A stretch of DNA of 64,000 bases from Dugong dugon (GCA_030035585.1 CM057462.1:63770734-63834733); one strand, 5' to 3'; positions 1-11,204 are shown, counted from the stretch's first letter. Translations and numbers: made by a program. Notes: generated by a model not told the origin, from the letters alone.

Positions 1-1424
1 GACTGCAGTGTGGCTCTGAAAAAGCCTTGGCAGATCAACAGAGGGCCCCAGAGCAAAGACCGTCTATTAGAAGAATCTGGCGTCAGGCAGAAATGGCCCA
101 GCTTTAGTGGCCCTGCAGTGCTCAATTGTTGGCTAGGAGCAGTCTGAGGAGAACTGGGCCTCAGCTTGAACATTGCAGCAGATCCAATGGTGCAGCAGCT
201 GAAGGCTATCATCAGCCACGTCTACTCCTTGCAGCCAGTTTTTTGAAGGCAGAGCTGAGTGCCCCACCTCCATGGCTACCATTACATGGCTGACTTCATT
301 ATAAGAAAACTTTGTTCTCAAAGGATTTAATGGAGTGGCAAAGGGATTAAAGAGTCAAAGGGATTTTGAGTGTGAAATAGTTGGAAATTAATGAGGAGAG
401 AGTAGGGTAAAGTTATTACGTCTCAAGTAAGAGTTAGGATGCTTCGTTTTTATGGCATTGTTTGGTTTTATCAATTCATGGTTGATTAAAGTAAGTTGAC
501 TCTTTTAGGTTTATTTACAGTAGTTTACTAGGAATTTTGCTGAGGTATTTTCCTTAAATTGATTGTTCAATCTTAAGATGATAGTCTAAACCAATTCAGC
601 ATTGACCAATGAAAATTCAGGCCCAGGCCCCACCGTGGTCTAAGGATAGTGGCTGGGGTCAAGGGGATAGGCAGCATCTGTCTGGTATAGAAGGACATGG
701 TCTAACTCCTCTTTGAATTTCTAGCCACTAGCAGGTGCAGATAAATATTTGTTGAATTAATTAGACGTGCAGGAGGCTAGCCCCCTACTCCACTTCAAAG
801 GAGAACATTTGGGGAACAAAAGAAGTCATCCCAGTCAGGAGGGATCAAGGACAACTTCCGGATACCTGGAGCCGAGACGCAGCGTTGGACGCCGGAAGAA
901 AGGTTAACACTGAGAGGGGAGCCTCTCACAGTGGCCAGGAGCTGGACAGGAGGAAGTTGTGGAGGTTCCCTGGAAGAAGCAGATAGTGTCAACAAGATGA
1001 GGCACGACAGAAATCCTCAAAAAACCCAGAGGAAAGAATTGAGAATAAGCCTGTGGTAGAGTCTGAGTCAGGAAGTCTTGGTTTTGTTATTATTCCAGTG
1101 GCCTTCTTTTACTCCCAGGTCAATGGGACCAGAGGAATCTTGGATTAGCACTGGTTGACACATTTTTCTCACAACAGCAGTGAGAATAACGATTATCCCA
1201 TTGCCCAGAGCAGGTACTGAGGTGAACTGTCAGAAAGTGTAGCATGGAAAGCACTAGATGGAAAACTTCTAGAAGGGAGTGGTCACCAGGACACAATGGG
1301 AGAGGGGCAATAACTAACTCTGGAGGATCCAGATCCCATAAGAAATAGGATCAGGAGGACAGATGAAGAGGCATCAGAGCCTGTTTTCTCCTAGGAGGAA
1401 AGGTGGTAAAAAAAAAAAAAAAAG
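1..1424. other. non-coding DNA, no recognised element
   Basis: No repeat family, RNA gene or credible exon is recognised. Open frames are short and uninterpretable. An A-run near 1408-1423 precedes a MIR and may be the relic of an older tail or a simple repeat. Confidence 0.5.
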
Positions 1425-1622
1425 TAAAGAATCAGAATTTATATCAGAAGTCCTGGATTCAAATTCCAAGACCCCCACTTCCTAGCTGTGTGACCTTGAG
1501 TGAGCCATTTAACCTCTCTGACCCTCAGTTTTCTTGTCTGTAAAATGGGGCACATATGTAACGCCTACCACAAATGCAGTAGTGGATATCAACTGAGATA
1601 GTGCTGGGGCAGGAACTTCATA
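1425..1622 (+). repeat. MIR SINE fragment, sense
   Basis: It shows the MIR core order: TGGATTCAAATTCC, CTAGCTGTGTGACCTTGAG, then CTGTAAAATGGGG at 1540-1552. This is the ancient mammal-wide tRNA-derived SINE, diverged and inactive. Confidence 0.8.
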
Positions 1623-1859
1623 TGCCCACCCCTACCACATCCCCAAGCCCCACCGCTGCCCCACACAGAACTCTGTGCTCCACTGGTACTCAAGGGTTGT
1701 TGTTTGACAAGGCCTGGGGAAGAACTGAGTGCACCTGGAGATTAGGCCTCAGAGGGGAGCTGATTGGAGATCTGTGTTCTCATAGATTAGCCATGGCAGA
1801 GGCCAAAGCCTGCATCTCAAGAACAGGGTTTCTCCTGAGGGGCATCTTGTTCCCTCTTG

Positions 1860-2440
1860 GTGCGATGCAAGCAAATATACAGTGAGTTTGCCACGCCAAC
1901 TGCACCACTGGCAAAGCGAGTGTGAGATTAATGGCTTTCCTGCTCAACAAAGGTCTTTCTGGAAAGAGGCGGAATTCAATATGCAAACCCCACTACCCTG
2001 GCCTTAGGCCCCACCCTCCCAGCCCCGTGGACAACGGCAGCTCGCACCCCATAATGTATGCAGGCTCCAGCTGCTGGGACCACGTTATTATTCATTACGG
2101 TTTCCTATTACTTGGTGATAAATGACGCCCCCAGGCTGGCGGTGCCCCCAGAATGCTTATTACAGCTCACTTAAGTAGGCGTTGATTTAGCTTAAATCGG
2201 TTGTTCTGTGCAGCCCAGACACGGGCTTGCCCCAGATCTGCCTCAAAGACTCTTTCACCAGGGCTTAATTGAATTCTAACTACTCGCAGCCCCCTATTAG
2301 GGAGGAGTGGGGTAGGAGGCCCTGGGCAGGGCCACAGGGTGGCCCAAAGCCCTGATGGTCTCTCCAACCAATGTAATCCTAATTTGATAAGGGTCTTCTC
2401 TTTGACTCTAGCCAATATATTTTGACAAGCTACTCCAATT
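1860..2440. promoter_or_regulatory. candidate conserved non-coding block
   Basis: This is repeat-free sequence with clustered homeodomain/Cdx-like AT words (TTATTATTCATTACG near 2086, GGTGATAAATGA near 2115, CTTAATTGAATT near 2264) between GC-rich segments. Such composition is typical of developmental enhancers. There is no coding signal. Function is inferred from composition only. Confidence 0.35.
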
Positions 2441-2697
2441 AGGCCAGAGAGAACTTCCTGGATGGACCTAGCTGGTAGGGAAATGATGAAATCTCAGGTA
2501 ACAGGCAGCCCTTGGGGCATCAGTGTGACATCCCTAAGTCCTGGCCCTGGGCCAGATCACTCAGGCCATGGTATCTATGGGCTGCCCTGATCCATTCATC
2601 AAATTGTTCGCCAATGTGAAAGAGCTAGCCCTGCCATTGCAAGGGTCCAACACAGCTGGGTGTCCATGGTCATACTAGAATCGTTGTGGTTATAACA

Positions 2698-2838
2698 ACC
2701 AGAACCACCACCATTCATTCACTCAGCAGAGATTCACTGAGCACACAATGCATGCCCGGTGCTAGTCTAGGCACTAGGCACACATTCATGAACAAAGCAG
2801 ATACTGCTCTGCTGTTATGGAGTTCACATTCTAGAATT
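2698..2838 (-). repeat. L2 LINE 3' fragment
   Basis: Read on the plus strand it has the reverse-complement L2 ending: ATTCACTGAGCAC, a degenerate 'gcccggtgctagtctaggcac' stretch, ATGAACAAAGCAGATA, then GAGTTCACATTCTAG. It is an old, inactive LINE relic. Confidence 0.65.
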
Positions 2839-2896
2839 TTCTTATTTACAGTTGGTTATGTGTCAGACATTGTTTTAAGGGCTTTACCCTTACTAA

Positions 2897-3594
2897 CCAA
2901 ACCAAACCCATTACCGTTGAGTCGATTCCAACTCATAGCAACCCCATTTGTTATAAAGTAGAACTGTTCCATAGGGTTTGCTTTTCTTTTTCAATTGTGT
3001 TTTTGGTAAAAGTTTACACAGGAAATTAGGTTCTCATTTAACTGTTTCTATACATATTATTCAGTGACAATGGTTAGATTCTTCACATTGTATCAGCATA
3101 CTCGTTATTCCCATTTTGGTTGTTCTGTTTCCACCAATCTAGCCCCCCTGTCCCCCCCTTGCCTTCTCATCTTTGGTCTAGGGTGAATGTTAACCGTTTG
3201 GTTTCAGCTAGATGATTATTTTGAGGGGCACAGTACCCACAGGTGATATTATTTATTTTACGGGCCAGTCTGTCATTTGGTTAAAAGGTGACCTCTGGGA
3301 GTGGTTTGAGTTCCAAGTCTAAAGTATCTCAGGGTGATGGTCTCAGGGATTCATCTAGTCTCTTCTGGTCCAGTAAGTCTGGTCTTTTTTTAGGAATTTG
3401 AGTTTTGTTCTATATTTTTCTCCCATTCTATCTGGGACCATCTATTACATCTCTGATTGGAAACATAAGGTTTTCTTTCTTCTTTATAGAAGCAGATCAC
3501 CAGGCCTTTCTTCCACAGTACCACTGGCTGGGTTCAAAAGGTCAGCCTTTGGGTTAGTAGTGAAGTGCAAACTGCTTGGGCCTCCCAGGAACCT
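2897..3594 (-). mobile_element. AfroSINE, interrupted by another insert
   Basis: The 3' part (2897-2979: GAGTCGATTCCAACTCATAG, then a GTAGAACTG box) and the 5' part (3479-3594: GAAGCAGATCACCAGGC, GGTTCAAAAGGTCAGC, GCCTCCCAGGAACC) together rebuild one antisense AfroSINE. The break falls in the usual 'catagggttttcaaggctgtaatc' region. Confidence 0.7.
2980..3478 (-). repeat. unidentified ~0.5 kb insert inside an AfroSINE
   Basis: This sequence separates the two halves of the host AfroSINE, so it must be an insertion. It starts with a CTTTTCTTTTT tract and ends beside GGTTTTCTTTCTT, which could be an imperfect target duplication. The T-rich left edge would fit a retroelement 3' end on the minus strand. 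I do not recognise the family; a LINE 3' UTR piece or an LTR fragment is possible. Confidence 0.45.
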
Positions 3595-3904
3595 TTTACC
3601 CATTCTACCACATTTAATTGTCACCGCAACCCTGTATTGTTTTTCCAGTTTTACAGAGAAAGAAATTGAGGCTTGAAAACATTAAATGATTTGCCCACGG
3701 TCACGTAGTAATAAGTGATGGAGCAGAATTTGAACTCAAGCTCATAACCACCATGCTGTACTTCCTCCTGTTTATTTGTTGTTATACATTATAACACTGG
3801 TATATTTGCCTACCACATTAAAGCATACTGCGCTTTTCCCATTCATTAAATCATTTAATCCCCACCACCACCTCCTGGACAGTAGATATTAATGTCACCA
3901 TCCT

Positions 3905-4150
3905 ACAGCTGCAGCATTGCCTCATGGTCAGAACAGGGACTCATCATCAGATGGACCTAGATTAGAATCTTTGTTCTGCCTCTTTCTCACAGTGTGACCT
4001 GGGGCAAGTCATTTATCGCCTCTGAGCTTCCATTTCCTTAACTGTAAAGTGGGTGATAAAAAGAGTACTACCTCAAAGGTTGTGAGAATTAAATTAGAAA
4101 TTGTATGTATAGCACTTAGCACAGTGCCTTGCTTATAATAGTCTGTACTT
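3905..4150 (+). repeat. MIR SINE, sense
   Basis: The order is AGTGTGACCTGGGGCAAGTC, CCTTAACTGTAAAGTGGG, GGTTGTGAGAATTAAAT and a CACAGTGCCTTGC end, matching the MIR body. Nearly full length. Confidence 0.8.
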
Positions 4151-4489
4151 TTGAGTGCTTGGCAGGAAGGGGACAATGCCCAAGACATCACCTGTTGGTG
4201 GTGGGAAATAAAAGATGCCTTAGAGATGGAGACAGTCCAGACAGGTGTCAACCAGAAACCAGACCAAAGTCTTGTGAAAACTTAGCGGTGTTTGGGGAAG
4301 AGAATTCCTGCAGGGACAGAGTCTGAAGCGCAGAAGCTTAGAAGGCATAGGAAATTCTGGGGTTATTTTGTATTTTCTGCTCCCATTTCTTTTTATTTCT
4401 CCCTTAGTAAAGTTATTTTTTAAAAAGCTCACCTATCTCAGCCAAGGAACCAAAGGAAGGGATGTTCATTAAACAGTAATAATAATAAT

Positions 4490-4680
4490 GGTTGAGATGT
4501 ATCAACCACTAAAAATGTGACAGGTCTTACCATATGCTTGAATTACCTCAACTCATTCAACTTTGCCACAACCCTCTGAGGCAGGCAGTATCCTTATCAT
4601 CCATTTTATAAATGAGAAAACTGGGGCTCAAAGAGGTGAAGAGCTTTGCCTAAGTAATTTAATCACAATTTTGGCGAAAA
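4490..4680 (-). repeat. MIR fragment
   Basis: It carries the antisense MIR words ACTCATTCAACTTTGCCACA, CCATTTTATAAATGAGAAAA and AAAGAGGTGAAGAGC. Confidence 0.7.
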
Positions 4681-4689
4681 GGTTCTACC

Positions 4690-4885
4690 TAAACTACCAT
4701 GTTTAATTGTCACCATAACACTGTACTGTTTTTCCTATTTTACAGAAAAAGAAATTCAGACTTGGAAACGCTGAATGATTTGCCCAACGTCACCTTAGAG
4801 GCTACAATGCACTTTTCACATTCATCAAATCATTAATCATTTAATCCCTACCACAGCTTCCTGGATAGTAGGTATTCAAATCTGG
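4690..4885 (-). repeat. second copy of a MIR-containing segment
   Basis: It resembles 3600-3890 more closely than the MIR consensus does. Both share TTTAATTGTCACC, a CTGTAYTGTTTTTCC stretch and GAAATTSAGRCTTG, and both continue into the same non-MIR sequence (ATTCATCAAATCA-like, then CCTGGAYAGTAG). About 110 bp present in the first copy are missing here. Confidence 0.5.
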
Positions 4886-5006
4886 GTGTATCTAGTTCCA
4901 AAATACGGATTCTTACCTATTGTGTTATACCTTGCCTCAGAGAGGAGCGTGGGCCCTGCACCACAGCACCGCTTCTTCCTCTCTCCCCCACCCCCCGCAG
5001 GACAGC

Positions 5007-5312
5007 ATTGTTGTAGCCGTTGTTAGGTGCCCTGGAGTAGGCACTGACTCACGGTGACCTTATGTTTAACAGAAGGAAACGTTGCCTGGTCCTGTGCCAT
5101 CCTCACAATAGTAGGTATGTTTGAGCCCATTGTTGCAGCCACTGTAACAATCCATCTCATTGAGGGTCGTCTTCTCTTTTACTGATCCTCTACTTTACCA
5201 AGCATAATGTCCTTCCCTAGGGATCGGTCCCTCCTGATAACATGTCCAAAGTGAAAAATGAAGTCTCACCATCTTTGCTTCTAAGACCAACTTGAGAATG
5301 TTTTTATAGGCC
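5007..5312 (-). mobile_element. RTE LINE 3' fragment
   Basis: This is the antisense 3' end of the BovB-like RTE seen complete at 11.57-14.63 kb. It holds the 'tggtcctgtgccatcctcac', 'aatccatctcattgagggtc' and 'taccaagcataatgtcctt' blocks in the same order. It is 5' truncated and has no coding capacity. Confidence 0.8.
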
Positions 5313-5555
5313 CATTTTCTTCACCTACTTCTTAGTTTTGAAGGCGCCTGCAAGCTGAGGAAGAGTTGAGAACAACTAGACACAAGACAGCCCAAACCAC
5401 CTTGAAGGTGGTCAAAAACCACAGAGCAATTATGAACTGGGCAGATCATAAAATGTTCCAAACCGTCAATCACATCCTAAGTTTTTGGTTTTGTTTTGTT
5501 TTATTAAAAATAGAGGGTTTCACTACCTGAAGATGGTTTAGCCAGTTTTTCCCTT

Positions 5556-5632
5556 CCCTGGGCAGTTCTACTCTGTCCTATAGGGTTGCTGTGCGTCGGA
5601 ATCGACTCGACTTCTGTGAGTTTGGGTTTTTT
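5556..5632 (+). mobile_element. AfroSINE 3' fragment
   Basis: Only the last ~75 bp remain: GGGCAGTTCTACTCTGTCC, GGGTTGCTGTGCGTCGGAAT and CGACTCGACTTCTGTGAGTT. Confidence 0.75.
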
Positions 5633-5989
5633 GGAAGGCTTCTGGACTTGCTGCTAGACTCTTGACTAGAATGAATTGGGAGACAGAGGGAGGTATAGAA
5701 GCAGGGAGGCTTCAGAGTGAAAAGGACGGTCCAGGGTGCTTACATGACCCAGGAAGCAAGGCCACCTTCCTGGCTTGGCAGCATCTTCAGAGCCCTGAAA
5801 TTCAGAGTTGTCAGCAGTTTTCCAGTGTAATGGGACACATACAGGTGTCCACCACCACAGACCTCAGCAGGTTGTACCACATGCTGCCCGGCCCACAATA
5901 CATTGATCCAAGATCCAGAGAACGTCTTCCTCAGACAAGGTCTTTGGCTGTTAATAAGGGTCAGTCATAGAATTATTCATCAACTTAAA

Positions 5990-6470
5990 AACGCACACGT
6001 ACACATCATTTCCATCATAAAAAATAATATAGCTATGTGACAAAAGAATTAGAAAAAAGAAACAAAAATAAGCTATAATTCATTTACCCCGACACAACCA
6101 CTGTTAGCATTCTTGGTGCGTTTCCTCTCTTCTAAGCTCTGGGTCTTACCTTATTGTAACCATGGTACACTCGTAATTGGGTATCCAATTTGGGGGGCCT
6201 AATATATCCTAAGTATTTTTTCATATCTTACACAATCTTAATAACTATCATTGTACTGACTGCCTAATACTCCATGGGGTCATTGTGCCATAATTTACTT
6301 AGCTATTCTATTGTTGAGCATTTCACTATTATAGGTAATACTGCAGTGAATCTTTGTATTTATTGCTTTTCTTCTCTGATACTTGGGATTATTTTCTTAA
6401 GATAACTTTTTGACATAAATGTAATATCTGGATCAAAGGAAATGACTGTTTGTTTGTTTTGTTTTTTACT
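5990..6470 (-). repeat. probable ancient L1 or similar LINE fragment
   Basis: The text 'actgcctaatactccatggggtc', 'taatttacttagctattct' and 'ggatcaaaggaaatgact' resembles a widespread old mammalian LINE 3' region. The family is assigned from memory of the pattern only. The 5633-5990 stretch before it shows nothing recognisable. Confidence 0.35.
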
Positions 6471-6639
6471 CAACATTAACGCCACAAGCGGCACAGGAGA
6501 TTATCTGGTTGACTGCACCATTGTCAACACTGACATTATCTTTTTCCTTCATTTAATAGGTTAATAAAAAAGATACTTCAGTGTTGTAATTAGTTCTCTT
6601 TTGGGTCCTAGAGAAGGGTGGCAGTATCATGTGATTTTT

Positions 6640-6835
6640 AAGAACTAAGAGTTCCAGGCTCAAACAGGCTGAGGTTGAAAGTATACTTGTGCCATTTCAT
6701 TAGCTACGTTGCCTTACTTACTTCTCTCTAACTTCGGTCTTCTCATCTGTGAAATGGTGATGATAATAGCTACCTTTCAGGGCTGTCATTAGAATCACAT
6801 AAAATGATTTACCTTAGTCCAGTTCCTGGATATGT
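6640..6835 (+). repeat. MIR SINE, sense
   Basis: It has the MIR tract with CTCATCTGTGAAATGG, GATGATAATAGCTACC, then a diverged AGGGCTGTCATTAGAATCA and CCAGTTCCTGG end. Confidence 0.7.
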
Positions 6836-6897
6836 TTTTATCGCACATTTCTGATCATAGTTTATCACTAACTTTAGCGCTAAAAAGTCTGATTACA

Positions 6898-7260
6898 CAG
6901 TCAATGAACATTTATTGAGATCTTGAGGGTACAAGAATTAATAAACCATGGATCTTGTCCTTGAAGAGGTCCCAGACTAATAGAAGATAGACAAGTAGGA
7001 ATAAAACAGGTGCTTAATGTTACAATAAAGCTCAGGATAAGGTGATGCCCTACAAGAGGAGCAAACTGAGCGAGCTCAGGGGCAGAGCCAAACCACACTT
7101 GGAAAGGTGGGGAGCAAAAAGGTACATGTGGACATGGACATTGAAGAATGGGTGGTGTTCTGATGGGTAGACATGGCAGGAGTGACAGGGAGCAGCATTC
7201 CAGGTAGAGAAAACAGCATAAGACCTGGAAGTGGAAAACTTCACCCAGAGTGGATATGGG
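6898..7260 (-). repeat. L2 LINE 3' fragment
   Basis: The stretch begins TCAATGAACATTTATTGAG and has the antisense L2 layout: 'ccatggatcttgtccttgaagaggtc', then a 'gcaaactgagcgagc' block and 'gcattccaggtagagaaaacagc'. The open frames on its minus strand are by-products. Confidence 0.6.
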
Positions 7261-7699
7261 AAGAGCAACGAGTGCCACTGAGTTCACTGGCTGTAGATCT
7301 GGCCCTGGGTGATTGATCTGATTCCAGGATGGGCTTGTTTCACAGCCTCTCTGCTGGCTCCCTTCTCATTAAGGCTAATATTCAACACGGCCAGCATGGG
7401 AGGAGAAAGTGTTTAAATTATAAAGTTATAAATGTGTGCTTCTCTCTTAAAGCTTACTCTTAACACTCTATGAGATAAAAGAATAGCAATAAATAAGACC
7501 ATCCCCATCCAGAACCCAAGAACCCTAATCAGTGCCTTGGCAGACTGGAGAGTTCTAACACATTGAAGGAAGGGTAGAGAGCAGGTGCCTAGGCCTTGCC
7601 AGGAAGCCTTACTTTGAGAGTCTCTTTCTCAGGGTCTAGCTGCTTCCTCTGTCTGTACTCCCAACAGGGCATTGTGTCTGGAAGCAGTAGGCATGCATG

Positions 7700-7978
7700 G
7701 CTCAGCTCCATAAGGGAAGTTCTGACAAAATCCATCCTTCAAGACCTAATGCCATTGAGACCACCCCCATCAAGCCCTCCACCATCTCCAGCTCTAACTG
7801 ATGACTTCCTCCTCAGTCCACCGCATCCATTGCTTTATGGCCTCTTATAGCCCTACCCCACGCTCATTTTCTGGTTAGCTACATCCATCCATATCTTACA
7901 TCCTGTACCAACCTGCTAGATGCAAGTTCCTTAAGGGCAGGGATGTGACCTGCTTGTCTTTGTTTCCTTCATTCCTGT
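7700..7978 (+). repeat. L2 LINE 3' fragment
   Basis: Sense L2 end: 'caaaatccatccttcaagaccta' followed by AGTTCCTTAAGGGCAGGGAT and CTTGTCTTTGTTTCC. 7261-7699 before it holds nothing I can identify. Confidence 0.5.
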
Positions 7979-8365
7979 TTGGAAACCCACTCCAAAGTAA
8001 CTGAAGCAAAAACAAGGAAACAAACAGAGATTGACCGTAAGTACAAGGGATAAGACCTGTCCATCGTGAGCAGGATTAGAACCAGAAACCCAAACACAGA
8101 AGCTTCTCTCTTCCCTCTTCGCTGCTCTCTCCCCACCCCCTTTCTCACATCTGCCTGGTCTCTTGTCTCCTCTCCAGACATTCGTTTCCTCTTTTCTTCT
8201 CTACAGATTAGCTTCTCCTTGCTCAGTGCCCAGAACGACCTCCCTACATCTCAGTTCAAGTAAGCAGTTTTGAGTGACCCAGACTCACTCCAGTCTTGAT
8301 GCTAAATTTCAGGGAGAGAAAAATGGATTGGTCCAGCTTGGGTCAGATGTCCAGCCCTGGTCCAA

Positions 8366-8637
8366 AAGCACTCGTGGTAGCTAACATTTATGGAGCACTT
8401 TCTAAGTACTAGGTACTGCTGTAAAAGTTTACATGTATTAACTCATCTAATCCTTTCAACAAACCTGTGAAGTAGATGCTGATATTATCCTCATTTTACA
8501 GGTGAGGTAAGTGTAATACCAGAACTTTAGATATGCATGCCCAAATTCACACAGCTGGTAAGTGATGAAGCCAGGATATAAATCCAGGGTGTTTGACGCC
8601 CCAGAGTCCAGGCTTTTAACATTATACTATTGTGGTC
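8366..8637 (-). repeat. MIR SINE, antisense
   Basis: It runs from TAACATTTATGGAGCAC through TATTAACTCATCTAATCC, CTCATTTTACAGGTGAG, CAAATTCACACAGCTGG and CCAGAGTCCAGGCTTTTAAC, close to a full-length antisense MIR. Confidence 0.85.
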
Positions 8638-8757
8638 CTGGACATTGTGGACAGTGGACAGAGCCTAGTGGGAAAACAAGACTGTGATAGCCTACCCCCA
8701 GTAGCAGCCAGTTGTCAAAGAAATACCATCTTTAAAAACCCTATATTCCTACTCCAG

Positions 8758-8781
8758 TGGATGGATGGATGGATGGATGGA
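8758..8781. repeat. (ATGG)n microsatellite
   Basis: Six tandem TGGA/ATGG units. Confidence 0.9.
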
Positions 8782-9590
8782 AATTTGACAGTGCCAGCTC
8801 CTTGTTGCTCAGCCCATTTCACAGCAAAGGACTCTATCAGCTAAATTACAACTCTGAGAGTATCTTTGAGGTTTAAAAGGAAGAAGAGATAGAGAGGCTA
8901 CAGCTGTGTTCCCATACCTTAAGGCTTTGGTGTTGAAGGGACAAAAGCCGAAATTGCTAGCCTGGAAAAAATAACTCACTCTCGCGTTTATTCACTGGAT
9001 TGTCTCAGAAGGAGAAAGGATGGAGGAGAATGGTTAGATGTAAGGAAAGCCAAAGTGGCCAGGCCATTACGAAGGGGAGGGAGAAAAAGGATGAGGTTCT
9101 TGGAAGTTTCTGAGTGCGGCAGAGACCAATTGGCACCATGATGGGAAGTTGCTGTGAGATGAGAAGGTTGGGGTGGGGTGAGAAAAGGTAACTGAACACT
9201 AAGATTGTAGCCTTTGGCTCCACATGAAAATACCCTGTGGTCAAATGTAGCACAAGGACTGAGGAACGGCCCACCTTCTAGATGCCATGCAGGCTTGGAC
9301 AGGGAGTTGATCCACAGTAACCAGAGTGGGCTGTGTAAGACACTCCAGGATGTTTGTATGACTCAGTAGTGGATGGGGAGGTAAGCAACAGAAACCCAAT
9401 TGATCTTGCAGCCTAGAGGGATGGGTGCTCAGAACAGGTTAATTCTGACTTACAGAATTAAAAGAAGGCTGATATCTCTTAAACTCCAGAATTGTAATTT
9501 AAGTGCCTGTTGTTGAAGCACTTCCTGAGGTCCAATAAGGTGGGAACACGCTGTGAGTCATTTCTCTCAACACCTGCATTCCCCTGGATT
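8782..9590. other. non-coding DNA, no recognised element
   Basis: I see no repeat, RNA gene or exon in this stretch. The short minus-strand frame at 9005-9274 has no recognisable product. Confidence 0.4.
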
Positions 9591-9990
9591 CAGCTGTCTT
9601 CCTAGGCTGGCCTCCCATGCACCCTAAATACAGAATATATCATTCCGCTACTTAAAACCTTTCAATAACTCCACATTGTCCTTAGAATAACATCTAAACT
9701 CTCTAGCTAGCCTGCAAGGTCCTTCATGAAATGTCCCTGCTGATCCCCAGCTTTATCTCCCCACAAAACTCACCCCCAAGTGACACTGGCCTTCTTTCAG
9801 TTCCTTGAACAAGCCCTGTTTTCTCAAGGGCTTCAGACATGCCATTCTCTCTGCCTGAATTATCTTCCAAACCTCCCCAACGTCTCAGAATACCACACAC
9901 ACATTCACATACACAAGCTCTCACACACACACACATTCACCCCATAATCAACTCTTACTATCCTTCCAATCCCAATCTCCCTAGAATGCC
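9590..9990 (+). repeat. L2 LINE fragment with embedded CA repeats
   Basis: Sense L2 words include 'aaacctttcaataactccacattgtc', 'ctagcctgcaaggtccttcatga' and 'gccattctctctgcctgaattatcttcc'. An imperfect (CA)n tract occupies 9891-9943. Confidence 0.65.
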
Positions 9991-10090
9991 TTCTAGGACA
10001 AGAACTTTGGATCTTAAAATCAATGTACACTTTGAAAGTGGCTGTGTTCCATTCTCCCCACCCCTAGATAAGGGGTTCTTATTAAGTCAG

Positions 10091-10150
10091 TTGCTATGAG
10101 TTGGAATCGACTCGACGGTAATCGGTTTGATTTTTTTTTTTTTTTGATGT
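10091..10150 (+). mobile_element. AfroSINE 3' fragment with T-rich tail
   Basis: GTTGCTATGAGTTGGAATCG, CTCGACGG and GGTTTGA are followed by a T-run. ATTAAGTCAG lies immediately on both sides (10081-10090 and 10151-10160), so this is a 5'-truncated insertion with a 10 bp target duplication. Confidence 0.8.
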
Positions 10151-10164
10151 ATTAAGTCAGTAGG

Positions 10165-10353
10165 AGCCCTGGTGGTGCAATGGTTAAGCGCTCCACTAGG
10201 TAGATTCGAACCCATCCAGCGGCTCCATGGGAGAAAAGATCTGGCAATCTGCTCCCGTAAAGATGACAGCCTAGTAAACCCTATGGGGCAGTTGTGCTCT
10301 GTCCTATAGGGTCGCTATGAGTCAGAATAGACTGGACAGCACACAAAAACAAC
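10165..10353 (+). mobile_element. AfroSINE, near full length
   Basis: It starts AGCCCTGGTGGTGCAATGG and has a B-box-like GATTCGAACCC region, 'tctggcaatctgctcccgtaaag' and a GGTCGCTATGAGTCAGAATA end with an ACAAAAACAAC tail. Flanks ATTAAGTCAGTAGG (10151) and ATTAAGTCAATAGG (10354) form the target duplication. Confidence 0.9.
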
Positions 10354-10379
10354 ATTAAGTCAATAGGGCATTTTCTAAT

Positions 10380-11204
10380 CAATGGAGCATATTGGTGGGG
10401 GGGGAGGATGAGTAATTGTTGAATGAATGAAACACAGTCCTCTGCCCCTCCCCTACAGCCCACTCACTCCCTTGTCCCTTGAGGCCACCTTGTCTGTACC
10501 CTCCATTGTAGTGTGCTCATTTCTGTCATAGACACCTGGCCCACAGCCACACTCTGCAACTCTGGGCAGGACAGTCCTCTTAACCAAGTAGAGAGGTGAT
10601 GTTTCCTGCCATTTCGTGGGGAAGCACCTCAGATCTCACGTGTGCAGAAGTTCCAATGCCCCGACCCAGGTGAGAGTCTCTCAATCCTGACAATATGACT
10701 GGCCAAGCACACCAATGGAGAGGTTCCTGCAAAAGAACCAGATTTTTTCCCAGTGTCCTAGTGTCCAGAGGGAGCCATTTATCAGCTCTGACACTGCAGG
10801 AAGCTTCCTAGGCAAACAGCTTTATTGCTGCGTGAGATTAACCCAGACTGTAGTAATTTGTAACAAAGATAAGAAAATTGGACTGGTCTCTCAGAAATAA
10901 ATCTGAATTCCGGAGTGGACAAAGGGGACTTCAACTTGAAATCTGCTATTTCAGATATAATCAAATTTATAACAGCCCCTGAAGAGTATAAAAAGCCAAG
11001 TGCAGCTTCCGGTTGGCGGTGTCATCTCAGGCCCCACCATCGTGAAATCAATTTAGCTTGAATTCCTAACAGGCCGCAAGTCCGAGCCCACCTAACTTTT
11101 ATGGAAGATTGTTTGCCCTATTTGAGACTCATTCCTCATCCATCTGACTTCACCGTATGAGAAGATGTCGTGGGGTGGTGAGTGGGGGATGGGACATAAG
11201 GTCA
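10380..11204. other. repeat-free stretch with a TATA-like word
   Basis: The part at 10890-11110 is AT-rich and repeat-free. It includes GAGTATAAAAAGCC at 10984-10997, GATATAATCAAATTTATAAC and GAAATCAATTTAGCTTGAATT. It could be conserved regulatory DNA. No coding sequence is apparent. Confidence 0.3.

Larger units (their letters stand above)
2840..3760 (-). repeat. MIR split by an AfroSINE
   Basis: The left piece (2840-2895) and right piece (3595-3760) are minus-strand MIR, with the TTTTACAGAGAAAG core and the GATTTGCCCACGGTCAC segment in the right piece. Between them sits an interrupted AfroSINE. The words at the break (TTTACCCTTACTAA at 2883 and TTTACCCATTCTACC at 3595) look like that SINE's target duplication. 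Confidence 0.6.

Noticed and set aside
10984-10997. Core promoter (TATA box) of a gene
   Set aside because: A lone TATAAAAA word without an initiator, CpG context or downstream exon is weak evidence; it is kept only as a note.
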